A DNA stretch of 64,000 bases from Antrihabitans stalactiti (lineage in GTDB: Bacteria > Actinomycetota > Actinomycetes > Mycobacteriales > Mycobacteriaceae), in contig NZ_VCQU01000006.1 of NCBI RefSeq assembly GCF_012932915.1, forward strand, positions 310,001 to 374,000, written 5' to 3'. The position numbers and the translations under genes are program-made. Of the stretch, positions 11,730 through 20,219 are shown in pieces (position 1 is the first letter of the stretch; each line of letters opens with the position of its first letter). The notes below the pieces were generated by a model. That model had not been told where the DNA came from. It made no database searches and was given only the letters and a program-made list of their open reading frames with translations.

Positions 11730-13418
11730 GTGGCGCACAACTTCGCCGACCTTTACGAACACTCCGTCGACGCGATGCCCGACCGGGTCGCGTTGATTGC
11801 AGGTGGACGTCAGACCACCTACCTCGAACTCGAGCGGCGAGCGAACCGCCTTGCTCACCACCTCGAGTCGGTGGGATTCGGAAAGAATTCCCACATCGGC
11901 TTTCACATGCACAACTCGATCGAGACGATCGAAACTTTGATCGCCTGCTACAAGATTCGCGCGGTCCCGGTGAACATCAACTATCGGTACACCCGTGACG
12001 AGTTGCGGTATGTCTACGACAATGCGGACCTCGAAGGACTCGTCCATCATCGCAAGTACGCAGAGGCGATCGCCGAGGTGTTGCCGTTCGTACCGAAGCT
12101 GCGACATTGCATCGTGGTCGAGGACGATCTCGGCGGTGCGGGGCGGTTCAGCGATTCGGTTCCGTACGAGGAAGCGCTTCGCGCTAGTGACGAGAGCCGC
12201 GACTTCGGGCCGCGCGCCGCCGAGGACCTGTTCATCATGTACACCGGCGGCACCACAGGTCGCCCGAAAGGTGTGATGTGGCGACAGGAAGACATGTGGC
12301 GCGTCCTCGGCGGTGGCATCGACTTCTATACCAACGAGCCTGTCGCAGACGAGTATCAGCAGTCTCGCGTCGGAGCGGCCGGTGAGCCGACTCGTTGGTT
12401 CGCGCTACCCCCGCTCATGCACGCGTCGGCGATGATGCCAACCTTCACCGCGCTGTGGTCGGGCAACACCGTGATCTTCGATTCGAAGTTCGATCCCCAT
12501 CGCGTGTGGCAGATCGTCGAGCGCCATGGTGCGCAGATCATGATCATCACCGGGGACGCGATGGCGCGACCGCTGATCGACGCCTACCGGGAACGGCCGG
12601 TGAACAGGAGCAGCTTGTTCGTGATCGCCTCTGGCGCTGCGCTCTTCTCGCAACCGGTCAAGGAACTTCTGTTGGAGACACTGCCCAATCTGATGGTGTC
12701 GGATTCGATCGGATCGTCCGAAACGGGCTTCGGTGGAATAGGTTTCGCGCAAAAGGGTGCAGAGCCTGGGCGCGGCCCCCGAGTACAGACCGGGCGCGGT
12801 GCGGTCGTTGTCGACGACGATGGCCACCTGGTCGGCGTTGGGGATGAGGGCTGGATCGCAAAGACCGGATCGGTACCCATTGGCTACTACAAGGATGAAG
12901 CGAAGTCGGCAAAGCTGTTTCGAACAGTCGACGGCGTGCGAATGGTGATTACCGATGATCGCGCGAGGGTTGAAGAGGGCGGCGCACTGACCCTCCTCGG
13001 CCGCGGAAACATGGTGATCAACACCGGCGGTGAGAAGGTGTACGCCGAAGAGGTCGAGAGCATCGTCAAGGCACACCGCGACGTGTACGACGTGATAGTC
13101 ATTGGAACCAAGCACGAGCGTTGGGGCGAGCAGGTCGGCGCTGTCATCGAATCTGCCGGTTCGGCAGTCGATTTCGATGACCTCGAGCGACATGTCAGGG
13201 AGCATCTCGCCGGCTACAAAATCCCGCGTCGAATCTGGATCGCGGACCACGTATCGCGAACGCCGAGTGGTAAGCCTGACTATCGGTGGGCGAAAGAGTT
13301 TGCCGTAGACCATGACCCAGTCTGGGGAGCCAATTCGGGCGCTCGCTCAGCTCAGCGTGCGAACAGCGCGGAACGATTCGATGACGGGCGCGACCCACTT
13401 GCGCAGGAACGTTCGTAA
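11730..13418 (+). CDS. Acyl-CoA synthetase, FadD19-like
   Basis: This is an AMP-forming acyl-CoA ligase of 562 residues. It has the P-loop-like motif YTGGTTGRPKGVMWR near residue 175, the A5 region SDSIGSSETGFGG, and the C-terminal catalytic Lys in RTPSGKPDYRW. The wording MYTGGTTG..KGVMWRQED and FFTGDAMARPL-type blocks (here ITGDAMARPLIDA) closely recalls FadD19, which activates C24-branched steroid side chains. The GTG start follows GGAGGG by eleven bases, a slightly long spacing. The last 72 bases overlap the convergent TetR gene, and the C-terminal 30 residues after the catalytic Lys region look like unconserved extension. Steroid substrate is inferred from resemblance and the P450 neighbours. 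Confidence 0.87.
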   Translation: MAHNFADLYEHSVDAMPDRVALIAGGRQTTYLELERRANRLAHHLESVGFGKNSHIGFHMHNSIETIETLIACYKIRAVPVNINYRYTRDELRYVYDNADLEGLVHHRKYAEAIAEVLPFVPKLRHCIVVEDDLGGAGRFSDSVPYEEALRASDESRDFGPRAAEDLFIMYTGGTTGRPKGVMWRQEDMWRVLGGGIDFYTNEPVADEYQQSRVGAAGEPTRWFALPPLMHASAMMPTFTALWSGNTVIFDSKFDPHRVWQIVERHGAQIMIITGDAMARPLIDAYRERPVNRSSLFVIASGAALFSQPVKELLLETLPNLMVSDSIGSSETGFGGIGFAQKGAEPGRGPRVQTGRGAVVVDDDGHLVGVGDEGWIAKTGSVPIGYYKDEAKSAKLFRTVDGVRMVITDDRARVEEGGALTLLGRGNMVINTGGEKVYAEEVESIVKAHRDVYDVIVIGTKHERWGEQVGAVIESAGSAVDFDDLERHVREHLAGYKIPRRIWIADHVSRTPSGKPDYRWAKEFAVDHDPVWGANSGARSAQRANSAERFDDGRDPLAQERS

Positions 13419-13967
13419 CTCGTCCGGTGTCCGCGCTGGATCGCCTGGATCGAGGATGAGTGACTGCAGCGTTCTCAAGAGAATCTCGACGATCTCGTCG
13501 AGATCCGAATCGGTGAAACCGGCTCCCGCCCAATCGACATCGAGGCGCGTGAGCATGGAACGGCCGAAATGTCGCCCTGTCGGCGATGTGACTCGGACGG
13601 CGAAAGAACTCGTCGGATGCGTACGTAACAGGAGTCCGAGGTAGTGCTCATGCGGCAACCGCTCGAAGACGGTGACGATTCCCTCGACGATCGCCTCGGC
13701 AGGGTCGGTGATCGCCCGCAGGTCGTCGGCCAAGGAATCGAGGAAGGGTTCGGTCGATTGCAATGCAGCCGCCGAGAGCAGGTCCTCGGTGTTGCGAAAG
13801 TAGCGGTAGATCGTCTGCCGGGTGACGCCGAGCTGCCGTGCGACGTCGGCGATCCCCGCCTGTTCGCCTTTGCTGTCGATCGTCTGCCGGGTGGCTTCGA
13901 GGATCCGCAACACAGCCTCTTCGTCGTCGGCGGGAACGTCACCGCCCCACCCATGCGTGCGCATCAT
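13347..13967 (-). CDS. TetR family transcriptional regulator
   Basis: This 206-residue repressor has an N-terminal helix-turn-helix (GIADVARQLGVTRQTIYRYFRNTEDLL, about residues 38-63) and a helical ligand-binding C-terminal domain. Two consecutive ATG codons are available at the start; the first is used here. It is divergent from the CYP125-family P450 gene, and a 24-base palindrome (14002-14025) lies between them, so it probably represses both itself and the P450 in the absence of a lipid or steroid-like ligand. Its 3' end runs 72 bases into the FadD19-like gene on the other strand. Confidence 0.88.
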   Translation of the reverse strand: MMRTHGWGGDVPADDEEAVLRILEATRQTIDSKGEQAGIADVARQLGVTRQTIYRYFRNTEDLLSAAALQSTEPFLDSLADDLRAITDPAEAIVEGIVTVFERLPHEHYLGLLLRTHPTSSFAVRVTSPTGRHFGRSMLTRLDVDWAGAGFTDSDLDEIVEILLRTLQSLILDPGDPARTPDELRTFLRKWVAPVIESFRAVRTLS

Positions 13968-14001
13968 CGAAACATTACTCAGGATTGTCGGCGAGTGTGG
14001 T

Positions 14002-14025
14002 CATACAGATATCGATAGCTGTATG
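14002..14025. promoter_or_regulatory. Operator palindrome between TetR gene and CYP125-like gene
   Basis: CATACAG and CTGTATG form the outer arms around the centre ATCGAT. The 24-base unit is palindromic except for one mismatched pair. The position in a 108-base divergent intergenic region is typical of a TetR autoregulatory operator. Confidence 0.6.
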
Positions 14026-14036
14026 GTCGGAGTAAT

Positions 14037-14050
14037 TGGAACGTGTTCAG
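14037..14050. promoter_or_regulatory. Imperfect KstR-like site upstream of the CYP125-like gene
   Basis: TGGAACGTGTTCAG matches the KstR consensus TnnAACnnGTTnnA at all fixed positions but the last. It lies 26 bases before the chosen P450 start codon. It may be a weak or diverged site; the TetR-type palindrome next to it may be the true operator. Confidence 0.35.
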
Positions 14051-14075
14051 CCGTTCGATCGAAAGGTTGCCACCC

Positions 14076-15314
14076 ATGACTGCCAGCACCGTATGCCCCT
14101 TCGGTGAGGGGTTCGACTTCACAAGCCCTGATCTCCTGGAGCACGGCATGCCGATCGCGGAGTTCGCGGAACTACGAAGGACCGCACCGGTGTGGTGGAA
14201 CGCGCAGCCGATCGGTACGTCGGGATTCACCGACGGTGGATTCTGGGTGATCACGAAACACGAACACATCAAGGCGATCTCGAAAGACGGCGAGTTGTGG
14301 TCGACCAATGCGAACGGCGTGGTGATTCGCTTCTTCGATGGGATGGACGCGGAAAAGATCGAGCTGACAAAGGCTCTGTTGATCAATCACGATGCGCCCG
14401 AGCACACTCGGCTGCGCAGGGTGGTGTCGAAGTTGTTCACCCCGCGCGCCATCGCGGGAATGCGTGAGAAGTTGGCGGCGTCGGCGCGTGAGATCGTCGC
14501 AAATGCAGCCGAACGGAAGTCAGGCGACTTCGTCGACGACGTTGCGATGCGACTTCCGCTCCTCGCAATTGCCGATTTGATCGGTGTACCGGAAGTCGAC
14601 CGCGAAAGATTGTTCCACTGGACCAACTCGATGATGAACACCGATGATCCCGAATACGCCGCTGACAATCCCGAGACCGCGAACGCAGAATTACTCGGCT
14701 ACGCGTACAAGATGGCCGAAGACCGCAGGAAATGTCCGGCGGGAGATATCGTCACCACGTTGGTCCAGGCCGACGTCGACGGCCACAAACTCGACGACAT
14801 CGAATTCGGCTTCTTCGTGATTTTGCTTGCCGTCGCGGGCAACGAGACGACGCGAAACGCAATCTCGCACGGCATCAACGCTTTTCTCGACAATCCTGAG
14901 CAGTGGGACCTGTACAAGCGGACGCGGCCGATCACTGCGGTCGACGAGATCGTGCGGATGGCCACACCCGTCCACTGCTTCCAGCGCACGGCCACCATGG
15001 ACACCGAACTCGGCGGTGTTGCAATCGCCCAGGGCCAGCGAGTCGGTCTGTTCTACAGTTCCGCAAATTTCGACGAGGACGTATTCGACCGGCCGTTCGA
15101 GTTCGACATCATGCGCGACCCGAACCCGCATCTGAGTTTCGGCGGCAGCGGTGCGCACTTCTGCATCGGGGCGAACCTGGCTCGAATGGAGATCGACCTC
15201 ATGTTCAACGCGATCGCCGATGTGATGCCCGACATCTCGAAACTCGCTGAGCCCAAACGATTACGCTCGGGCTGGATCAACGGCATCAAACACCTGCCGG
15301 TGCGCTACAGCTGA
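14076..15314 (+). CDS. Cytochrome P450, CYP125 family
   Basis: This is a 412-residue P450. Its sequence strongly recalls CYP125, which oxidises the terminal side-chain carbon of cholesterol and cholestenone. Shared-looking blocks are CPFGEGFDFTSPDL, PVWWNAQP, DGGFWVITKHEHIK, NHDAPEHTRLRRVVSKLFTP, AVAGNETTRN (I-helix), ATPVHCFQRTA, YSSANFDEDVF and RSGWINGIKHLPV. Heme Cys363 lies in FGGSGAHFCIGANLAR. The ATG has GAAAGG ten bases upstream; a GTG at 14043 is in frame but has no such signal. It is divergent from a TetR gene with a palindromic operator between. It may be the main CYP125 or a paralogue; only a genome search would tell. Confidence 0.85.
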   Translation: MTASTVCPFGEGFDFTSPDLLEHGMPIAEFAELRRTAPVWWNAQPIGTSGFTDGGFWVITKHEHIKAISKDGELWSTNANGVVIRFFDGMDAEKIELTKALLINHDAPEHTRLRRVVSKLFTPRAIAGMREKLAASAREIVANAAERKSGDFVDDVAMRLPLLAIADLIGVPEVDRERLFHWTNSMMNTDDPEYAADNPETANAELLGYAYKMAEDRRKCPAGDIVTTLVQADVDGHKLDDIEFGFFVILLAVAGNETTRNAISHGINAFLDNPEQWDLYKRTRPITAVDEIVRMATPVHCFQRTATMDTELGGVAIAQGQRVGLFYSSANFDEDVFDRPFEFDIMRDPNPHLSFGGSGAHFCIGANLARMEIDLMFNAIADVMPDISKLAEPKRLRSGWINGIKHLPVRYS

Positions 15315-15317
15315 TTT

Positions 15318-16826
15318 CTAACTCGTTTCGGCCTCGTCGTCGGCGATCAACGCCGAGCCGGCGACGCCGCCCCCGCTCAACGCCGCGAGGAATGATTTCG
15401 CCCAGCGTTCGACGTCGTGGGTGAGGACTTGCCGTCGAAGGGCACGCATCCTCTTGCGGCCTTCGTCGCGGTCCTGTTCGAGCGCGGCGACGATCGAATC
15501 CTTGACGCCTTCGAGGTCGTGCGGATTGCACAGGTAGGCCTGCCGCAATTCGGCTGCCGCACCGGTGAATTCGCTCAGCACGAGTGCGCCACCGAGGTCG
15601 CTGCGGCACGCCACGTACTCCTTGGCGACGAGATTCATTCCGTCCCTGAACGGGGTGACGAGCATGACGTCGGCCGCGACGAAATAGGCGATCAGTTCGT
15701 CACGCGGAACCGGTCGATGCAAGTAGTTGACGACCGGATGCGCCATCTCCCCGTATTCGCCATTGATTCGGCCGACCTGGCGCTCGACCTGGCTGCGCAA
15801 CTGCACGTAGCTGTCGACACGTTCGCGGCTGGGCGTTGCGAGTTGCAGCATCGCGACCGATGCCGGGTCGACGCGCTTCTCCTCCAACAGCTCGAGCAAA
15901 GCGTTGAGCCGAACGTCGATGCCCTTCGTGTAATCGAGGCGGTCGACGCCGAGCATGATGTGCTTCGGATTGCCGAGGTCCTTGCGGATTTGCTTCGCGC
16001 GGTCGCGGATGCTTTTCAGCTTGGACCGCTCGTCGAGGTTGCCCGAGTCGATCGAAATCGGGAACGCACCTACGCGGACGGATCGGAAACCGACCTGCAC
16101 AACGCCGAGTTTCGACCGCACGCCGATGCTGCCTCGCGACGTCGGCTGGCCGGCGAGTCGACGAGCGAGGTACAGGAAATTCTGCGCACCACCCGGCAGG
16201 TGAAAGCCGATCAGGTCCGCGCCGAGCAATCCCTCGATGATTTCGGTCCGCCACGGCATCTGCATGAACAGCTCGATCGGCGGGAACGGAATGTGTAGGA
16301 AGAACCCGATCGTGAGGTCCGGGCGCAACATCCGCAGCATCTTCGGCACCAGTTGGAGCTGGTAGTCCTGAATCCACACCGTTGCACCCTGGGCAGCAAC
16401 CTTCGCTGCTGACTCGGCGAATCGCCTGTTGACCTCGACGTATGCACTCCACCACTTGCGGTCGTACACCGGCTTCACGATGACGTCGTGATAAAGCGGC
16501 CACAGAGTCGCGTTCGAAAAACCCTCGTAATAGTCTTCGACTTCAGCCGCGCTGAGCGGAACGGAGTGGAGTTCGACGCCATCTTCGATCAACGGATCGG
16601 GATCTGCGTCGGCGACGCCGGGCCAACCGACCCATGCGCCCTTGTTGCCACGCAGGATCGGCTCCAGCGCAGTAACCAGGCCGCCGGGGCTTCGTTTCCA
16701 GCGCGTTCCGCCGTCGGGTGCTGTGACGAGGTCGACGGGCAAGCGGTTGGCAACGACGACGAAATCGGACCCTTTGGTACTTGGACCCACTTCGTCTGCT
16801 GCGTTCTTGCCGTTCCGGTCACCCAC
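15318..16826 (-). CDS. otsA: Alpha,alpha-trehalose-phosphate synthase OtsA
   Basis: This is a GT20 family enzyme of 502 residues that joins UDP- or ADP-glucose with glucose 6-phosphate to give trehalose 6-phosphate, a precursor of trehalose and of mycolate carriers. Visible signatures are ANRLPVD and [13 protein letters not shown] at the N-terminus, [35 protein letters not shown] and [15 protein letters not shown]. The GTG start follows AAGGA by five bases. A small gene lies 65 bases upstream on the same strand. The gene points toward the mce operon as it does next to mce4 in M. tuberculosis from memory, although here about 11.5 kb of P450 and lipid genes lie between. Confidence 0.97.
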   Translation of the reverse strand: MGDRNGKNAADEVGPSTKGSDFVVVANRLPVDLVTAPDGGTRWKRSPGGLVTALEPILRGNKGAWVGWPGVADADPDPLIEDGVELHSVPLSAAEVEDYYEGFSNATLWPLYHDVIVKPVYDRKWWSAYVEVNRRFAESAAKVAAQGATVWIQDYQLQLVPKMLRMLRPDLTIGFFLHIPFPPIELFMQMPWRTEIIEGLLGADLIGFHLPGGAQNFLYLARRLAGQPTSRGSIGVRSKLGVVQVGFRSVRVGAFPISIDSGNLDERSKLKSIRDRAKQIRKDLGNPKHIMLGVDRLDYTKGIDVRLNALLELLEEKRVDPASVAMLQLATPSRERVDSYVQLRSQVERQVGRINGEYGEMAHPVVNYLHRPVPRDELIAYFVAADVMLVTPFRDGMNLVAKEYVACRSDLGGALVLSEFTGAAAELRQAYLCNPHDLEGVKDSIVAALEQDRDEGRKRMRALRRQVLTHDVERWAKSFLAALSGGGVAGSALIADDEAETS

Positions 16827-16891
16827 GCTGATCCTTAATGAATCGTTGTCGTTTTCGTCCCTTTACTAAGTCGGATTATGCGCTGTCGGCG

Positions 16892-17065
16892 TCAGTCCAG
16901 ACGGTTGTTCGGGGCAATACCCAGCATCGACAGCAACATTCGGCACTCGTCGGCATCTGCGGCATACGCTGCGACGACTCGCTGAGCTTGCCGTGCAGTT
17001 TCGTCGGCCAACGGCTCGAGGTCTTCGTCTGCGATATCGGTCGTGCTCGGCGTCTTGGTGGCCAT
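16892..17065 (-). CDS. Small conserved-type protein upstream of otsA
   Basis: This is a 57-residue acidic, mostly helical protein beginning MATKTPSTTDIADEDLEP and ending MLLSMLGIAPNNRLD. The ATG is preceded by GGAGGA (as GGGAGGAAGACC), a strong ribosome site; the frame continues upstream but lacks initiation signals. It has no membrane segment. It lies upstream of otsA on the same strand with 65 bases between. M. tuberculosis also has a very small gene (Rv3489) just upstream of otsA, and this may be its counterpart; that equivalence is from gene position only. The function is unknown. Confidence 0.72.
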   Translation of the reverse strand: MATKTPSTTDIADEDLEPLADETARQAQRVVAAYAADADECRMLLSMLGIAPNNRLD

Positions 17066-17223
17066 GGTCTTCCTCCCGCTCAGCTGTTCGTCGTCGAACA
17101 GGCCTTTTCTATTGCTCGACTCTAGGAGAACCGGTTGCCCCGACGCCACTTACGACTTGATTGCATTAACGTTGCCGTCGGCGACCACGCTTGCGTGGCG
17201 CGTGATCGACAGGAGGGGCAAGG

Positions 17224-18027
17224 ATGCCGTTAGCAGCGGTCAACGGGATTTCGCTGAACTACGACGTGAAGGGCTCCGGCCAGCTCGTCGTGCTCATCAT
17301 GGGTACGGGAAGTCCAGGTCGAGTGTGGGCATTGCACCAGGTGCCTGCTCTCGTGAAGGCGGGCTATCGGGTCTGCACGTTCGATAATCGCGGCATCGCT
17401 CCCTCGTCGGAGAGCGCCGCAGGCATGCAGATCGACGACCTCGTCGCCGACACTGCTGGACTGATCGAACTGCTCGGCGAAGGCCCTGTAATCGTGGTCG
17501 GCACATCGATGGGATCTCGTGTCGCCCAGGAACTGTGCTTGAAGCGCCCAGACCTGGTGCGAAAGGCCGTGTTCATGGCCGGTCATGGCCGTCTCGACCA
17601 GTTTCAGAAAACGCTGTCGGCAGGCGAGCACGACTTGGACGCGAGCGGCGTCCAGTTGCCTGCCAAGTACGAAGCCGCCGTCACCGCCGTGATGAACCTG
17701 TCGCCCGCCACCCTCGCCGACCCCAATTCCGCCCGCGACTGGCTCGACCTCTTCGAGTTCACCGGCGGACCGGTTACCCCTGGTATTCGTGCGCAACGCA
17801 AGATGGACCACGATTTCGATCGCGTGCAGGCCTATCGCCAGATCAAGGTGCCGTGTCTGTCGATCGGATTCGCCGACGATCGGATGATCCCGCCCTATCT
17901 GTCCCGCGAGATCGCCGACGCGATTCCCGGCGCCGTTTACCGCCAGATCCCGGACGCAGGTCATTTCGGCTACCTCGAACGGCCCGAAGTGGTCAACAAA
18001 GCATTGCTCGATTTCTTCGCGAGCTGA
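17224..18027 (+). CDS. Alpha/beta hydrolase
   Basis: This 267-residue alpha/beta hydrolase has the oxyanion region LIMGTG, FDNRGIAPSSE, the nucleophile elbow GTSMGS (Ser near residue 94), an acid around SIGFADDRMIPP and the catalytic His in PDAGHFGYLERPE. The ATG follows a good ribosome site (GGAGGGG). It is divergent from the small gene upstream of otsA. Related sequences are annotated as esterases, epoxide hydrolases or C-C bond hydrolases, so the substrate cannot be named. Confidence 0.88.
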   Translation: MPLAAVNGISLNYDVKGSGQLVVLIMGTGSPGRVWALHQVPALVKAGYRVCTFDNRGIAPSSESAAGMQIDDLVADTAGLIELLGEGPVIVVGTSMGSRVAQELCLKRPDLVRKAVFMAGHGRLDQFQKTLSAGEHDLDASGVQLPAKYEAAVTAVMNLSPATLADPNSARDWLDLFEFTGGPVTPGIRAQRKMDHDFDRVQAYRQIKVPCLSIGFADDRMIPPYLSREIADAIPGAVYRQIPDAGHFGYLERPEVVNKALLDFFAS

Positions 18028-18095
18028 CGCTTGCTAGGGTCGACGTCGCGGGGTGAATCAATTTCCGACTGTGCAGCTTCAACCAGAGAGGTCAG

Positions 18096-18344
18096 ATGAG
18101 CACCAATCCTTTCGACGACGAGGACGGCCGCTTCTACGTATTGGTCAACGACGAGGAGCAGCACTCTCTCTGGCCGACGTTCGCGGAGGTTCCTGCCGGC
18201 TGGCGCGTCGTATTCGGTGAAGAGAGTCGAGCAGCCTGCGTCGAATACGTCGAGCAGAACTGGACCGACATGCGACCGAAGAGCCTTCGCGACGCGATGG
18301 CAGCCGACGAAGCAGCCCGCGCGGCGAAGTCCTCCGAGAGCTGA
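18096..18344 (+). CDS. MbtH-like protein
   Basis: This 82-residue protein begins [24 protein letters not shown] and contains [39 protein letters not shown], the conserved core of MbtH proteins with its invariant Trp residues. MbtH proteins bind and activate adenylation domains of nonribosomal peptide synthetases. None is encoded within this window, so it must act on a synthetase elsewhere or be an orphan. A possible -10 element TAGGGT is at 18035-18040, and AGAGAGG precedes the ATG. A perfect hairpin follows 22 bases after the stop. Confidence 0.95.
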   Translation: MSTNPFDDEDGRFYVLVNDEEQHSLWPTFAEVPAGWRVVFGEESRAACVEYVEQNWTDMRPKSLRDAMAADEAARAAKSSES

Positions 18345-18366
18345 TCTTTTCGAACCAACGCTTGAC

Positions 18367-18396
18367 GTGACCTGGTCGTCTCGACGACCAGGTCAC
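18367..18396. terminator. Perfect hairpin downstream of the mbtH-like gene
   Basis: Two 14-base arms (GTGACCTGGTCGTC and its exact complement) are separated by two bases. There is no long T-run after it, only TTGTCA. It may terminate mbtH transcription before the tRNA gene, or act as an RNA-stabilising hairpin. Confidence 0.6.
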
Positions 18397-18442
18397 TTGT
18401 CATGAATCCTGGGCGCTGCCGGTATGATTGCACCGCCCTAAC

Positions 18443-18517
18443 GCCTCCTTAGCTCAGTGGTAGAGCACTCGCCTTGTAAGCGAAAGGTCGTCAGTTCAAT
18501 CCTGACAGGAGGCTCCA
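18443..18517 (+). tRNA. tRNA-Thr (anticodon TGT)
   Basis: The sequence folds as a full cloverleaf. The acceptor stem is GCCTCCT with AGGAGGC, the D-loop TAGCTCAGTGGTAGAGCA, the anticodon loop CTTGTAA (TGT reads ACA/ACN Thr codons) and the T-arm GTTCAATC. The CCA end is encoded (18515-18517). A TATGAT box lies at 18423-18428 with TTGTCA further upstream. A palindromic repeat begins nine bases after the tRNA, and a regulator/HD-domain module follows, so the 3' side of this tRNA is a possible insertion point. Confidence 0.97.
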
Positions 18518-18525
18518 CAAAGGTT

Positions 18526-18571
18526 CTCGTGAGTCTTTTAGGAGTCCCTGGACTCCTAAAAGACTCACGAG
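18526..18571. repeat. GAGTC palindromic repeat, copy 1
   Basis: Two perfect 22-base arms (CTCGTGAGTCTTTTAGGAGT plus CC) are separated by CT. It lies directly after tRNA-Thr. The TGA in the right arm, read on the minus strand, is the stop codon of the GlxA-type regulator gene. It belongs to the subtype with TTTTAGG. The inner stem is followed by an A-run, not a U-run, so it is not a standard intrinsic terminator. Confidence 0.93.
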
Positions 18572-19512
18572 CTGGTGGTGGTGGTCGTGGTGAAGCGGCG
18601 TTTGTATTCGGTCGGGGTGAGGCCGAGGTGGCGGGCGAAGGCGCGGCGCAGGGATTCGTCGCTGCCGAGTCCGCTGCGACTGGCGGCCGCAGTGATGGTG
18701 TGCCCGTTGAGGATCAGTTGTTGAGCCTGGTCGAGGCGGACGCGTTCGATCCATCGTCCGGGGGTGGTGCCGAGTTCGCTGTTGAACAGTCGAGTGACCT
18801 GGCGGGTGCTCAGAGCGGCAGCAGCAGCGAGCGATTCGGCGTTGTGGTTGCCAGCGGGGTCGGCGTGAACGGCGTCGATGATGGTGCGCAGGGCCAGATT
18901 TCGAGTTGGCGGAGTGCGCAGTGCGGCGGAGAACTGGGATTGTCCGCCGGGCCGTTGCATGTAGACGACCAGTTCGCGGGCGACCGCACGGGCGGCGTCG
19001 GGTCCGTCATCGTGCTCGACCAGCGCCAAGGCCATGTCGATGCCGGCACTGATACCTGCCGAGGTGAGGTAGCGGCCGTCGCTGACGTGCAGTGCGTCGG
19101 GCACGACGTCGATGCGTGGATAGCGGTGGGCGAGCGTGCGGGTGCGTCGCCAATGGGTGGTGGCGCGGTGGCCGTCGAGCAAGCCGAGCTCGGCCAGCAC
19201 GAATGCGCCCGTGCACACCGAGGCGACCCGAGTGGCATTGGCAGCCAATGTGTTTGCGGCGCCGAGTAGCGAGTCGTCGACGCCGTGGTCGACTAGATAG
19301 TCGCTGCCCGGGACGACGACGGTGTCGAACGGTCCGGCATCCGCTGCGGCAGTCGTGTCGAGGGTGATCTTCGACGAGGTCGTGATCGGGCCGCCGTGGG
19401 GTGAGACCAGCACCGATTCGTACGTGCCTGCGGTGTGGAGGACTTCGATCGGTCCGGTGACATCGAGGAGTGTGACGTCCTCGAAGGCGAGGACTCCGAC
19501 CCGACGAGTCAT
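18565..19512 (-). CDS. GlxA family transcriptional regulator (DJ-1/PfpI + AraC domains)
   Basis: This 315-residue regulator has an N-terminal DJ-1/PfpI-like domain (VGVLAFEDVTLLDVTGPIEVL, with the elbow VASVCTGAFVLAELGLL) and a C-terminal AraC double helix-turn-helix (SLAAAAALSTRQVTRLFNSELG, then SRSGLGSDESLRRAFARHLG and PTEYKRRF). The ATG before TRRVGVLAF gives the normal family start; the open frame extends far upstream without support. The stop codon is supplied by the palindromic repeat. It is divergent from the two HD-domain genes and probably activates them in response to a small amide or amine signal; that is inference from arrangement. Confidence 0.9.
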   Translation of the reverse strand: MTRRVGVLAFEDVTLLDVTGPIEVLHTAGTYESVLVSPHGGPITTSSKITLDTTAAADAGPFDTVVVPGSDYLVDHGVDDSLLGAANTLAANATRVASVCTGAFVLAELGLLDGHRATTHWRRTRTLAHRYPRIDVVPDALHVSDGRYLTSAGISAGIDMALALVEHDDGPDAARAVARELVVYMQRPGGQSQFSAALRTPPTRNLALRTIIDAVHADPAGNHNAESLAAAAALSTRQVTRLFNSELGTTPGRWIERVRLDQAQQLILNGHTITAAASRSGLGSDESLRRAFARHLGLTPTEYKRRFTTTTTTSS

Positions 19513-19583
19513 GTCTGAATCTGTGGTTTGTTTGTCGATAAAGACATGGTGTGAGCGTAGCCGATGTCGGCACAGTGGACGGT

Positions 19584-20219
19584 ATGGAAACGATTGCAGG
19601 GGTCGAGATCCCCGACAGCGTGTTGGCCCGAGAGGCGACCGAGCTGGTCCGGGAGGTGGCGTCGCCGTTGCTGTTTCACCATTCGCGGCGGGTGTTCGTC
19701 TTCGGGGCTTTGCGGGGCCGCGCAGCCGGCCTCGATTTCGACCCGGAACTGCTATACGTGGGGGCAATGTTCCACGACCTGGGGTTGACCGAGAAGTTCC
19801 GAACAACCGACCAGCGCTTCGAGATCGACGGTGCCGACGAAGCCCGCCGGTTTCTCCGCTCGCACGGCGTCGACGGCGACGCGGCGGACCGAGTGTGGAC
19901 TGCGATCGCGTTGCACACCACACCAGAGATCCCGCTGCACATGGCGGCGGAAATCGCCTTGGTGACGCGCGGTGTCGAGTTGGACGTGCTGGGCATCGGC
20001 TACGACGCAATCACTGACGACCAGCGGGCACAGGTCGTCGCCGCGCATCCGCGACCGAACTTCAAAGCCGAGATCCTCGCAGCGTTCACCGACGGGATCC
20101 GGCATCGTCCGCAGACGACGTTCGGCAACGTCAAAGCGGACGTCCTCGCCCATTTCGTGCCTGGTTTCGTGCGCGGAGATTTCGTGGACGTCATCGAGAA
20201 CTCGCCGTGGCCGGCATGA
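19584..20219 (+). CDS. HD domain-containing protein (cyanamide hydratase-like), first of pair
   Basis: This is a metal-dependent HD-domain protein of 211 residues. Metal ligands are probably supplied by LLFHHSRRVFVFG, AMFHDLGL (the HD pair) and ALHTTPEIP. The arrangement resembles cyanamide hydratase and related urea-forming or nucleotide-cleaving HD enzymes. The ATG at 19584 was chosen; a GTG at 19551 would add 11 residues without a better ribosome site. It overlaps its paralogue downstream by four bases (ATGA) and is divergent from the GlxA-type regulator. The substrate is not known. Confidence 0.82.
   Translation: METIAGVEIPDSVLAREATELVREVASPLLFHHSRRVFVFGALRGRAAGLDFDPELLYVGAMFHDLGLTEKFRTTDQRFEIDGADEARRFLRSHGVDGDAADRVWTAIALHTTPEIPLHMAAEIALVTRGVELDVLGIGYDAITDDQRAQVVAAHPRPNFKAEILAAFTDGIRHRPQTTFGNVKADVLAHFVPGFVRGDFVDVIENSPWPA

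Noticed and set aside
18526-18571. Reading the palindromic repeats as ordinary Rho-independent terminators
   Set aside because: On either strand the inner stem is followed by A residues, not U, and one copy lies within a coding sequence that continues through it.
19513-20010. 166-residue N-terminal extension of the GlxA-type regulator
   Set aside because: The extension is antisense to the first HD-domain gene and is Arg/Pro-rich; the conserved domain begins right after the ATG at 19512.
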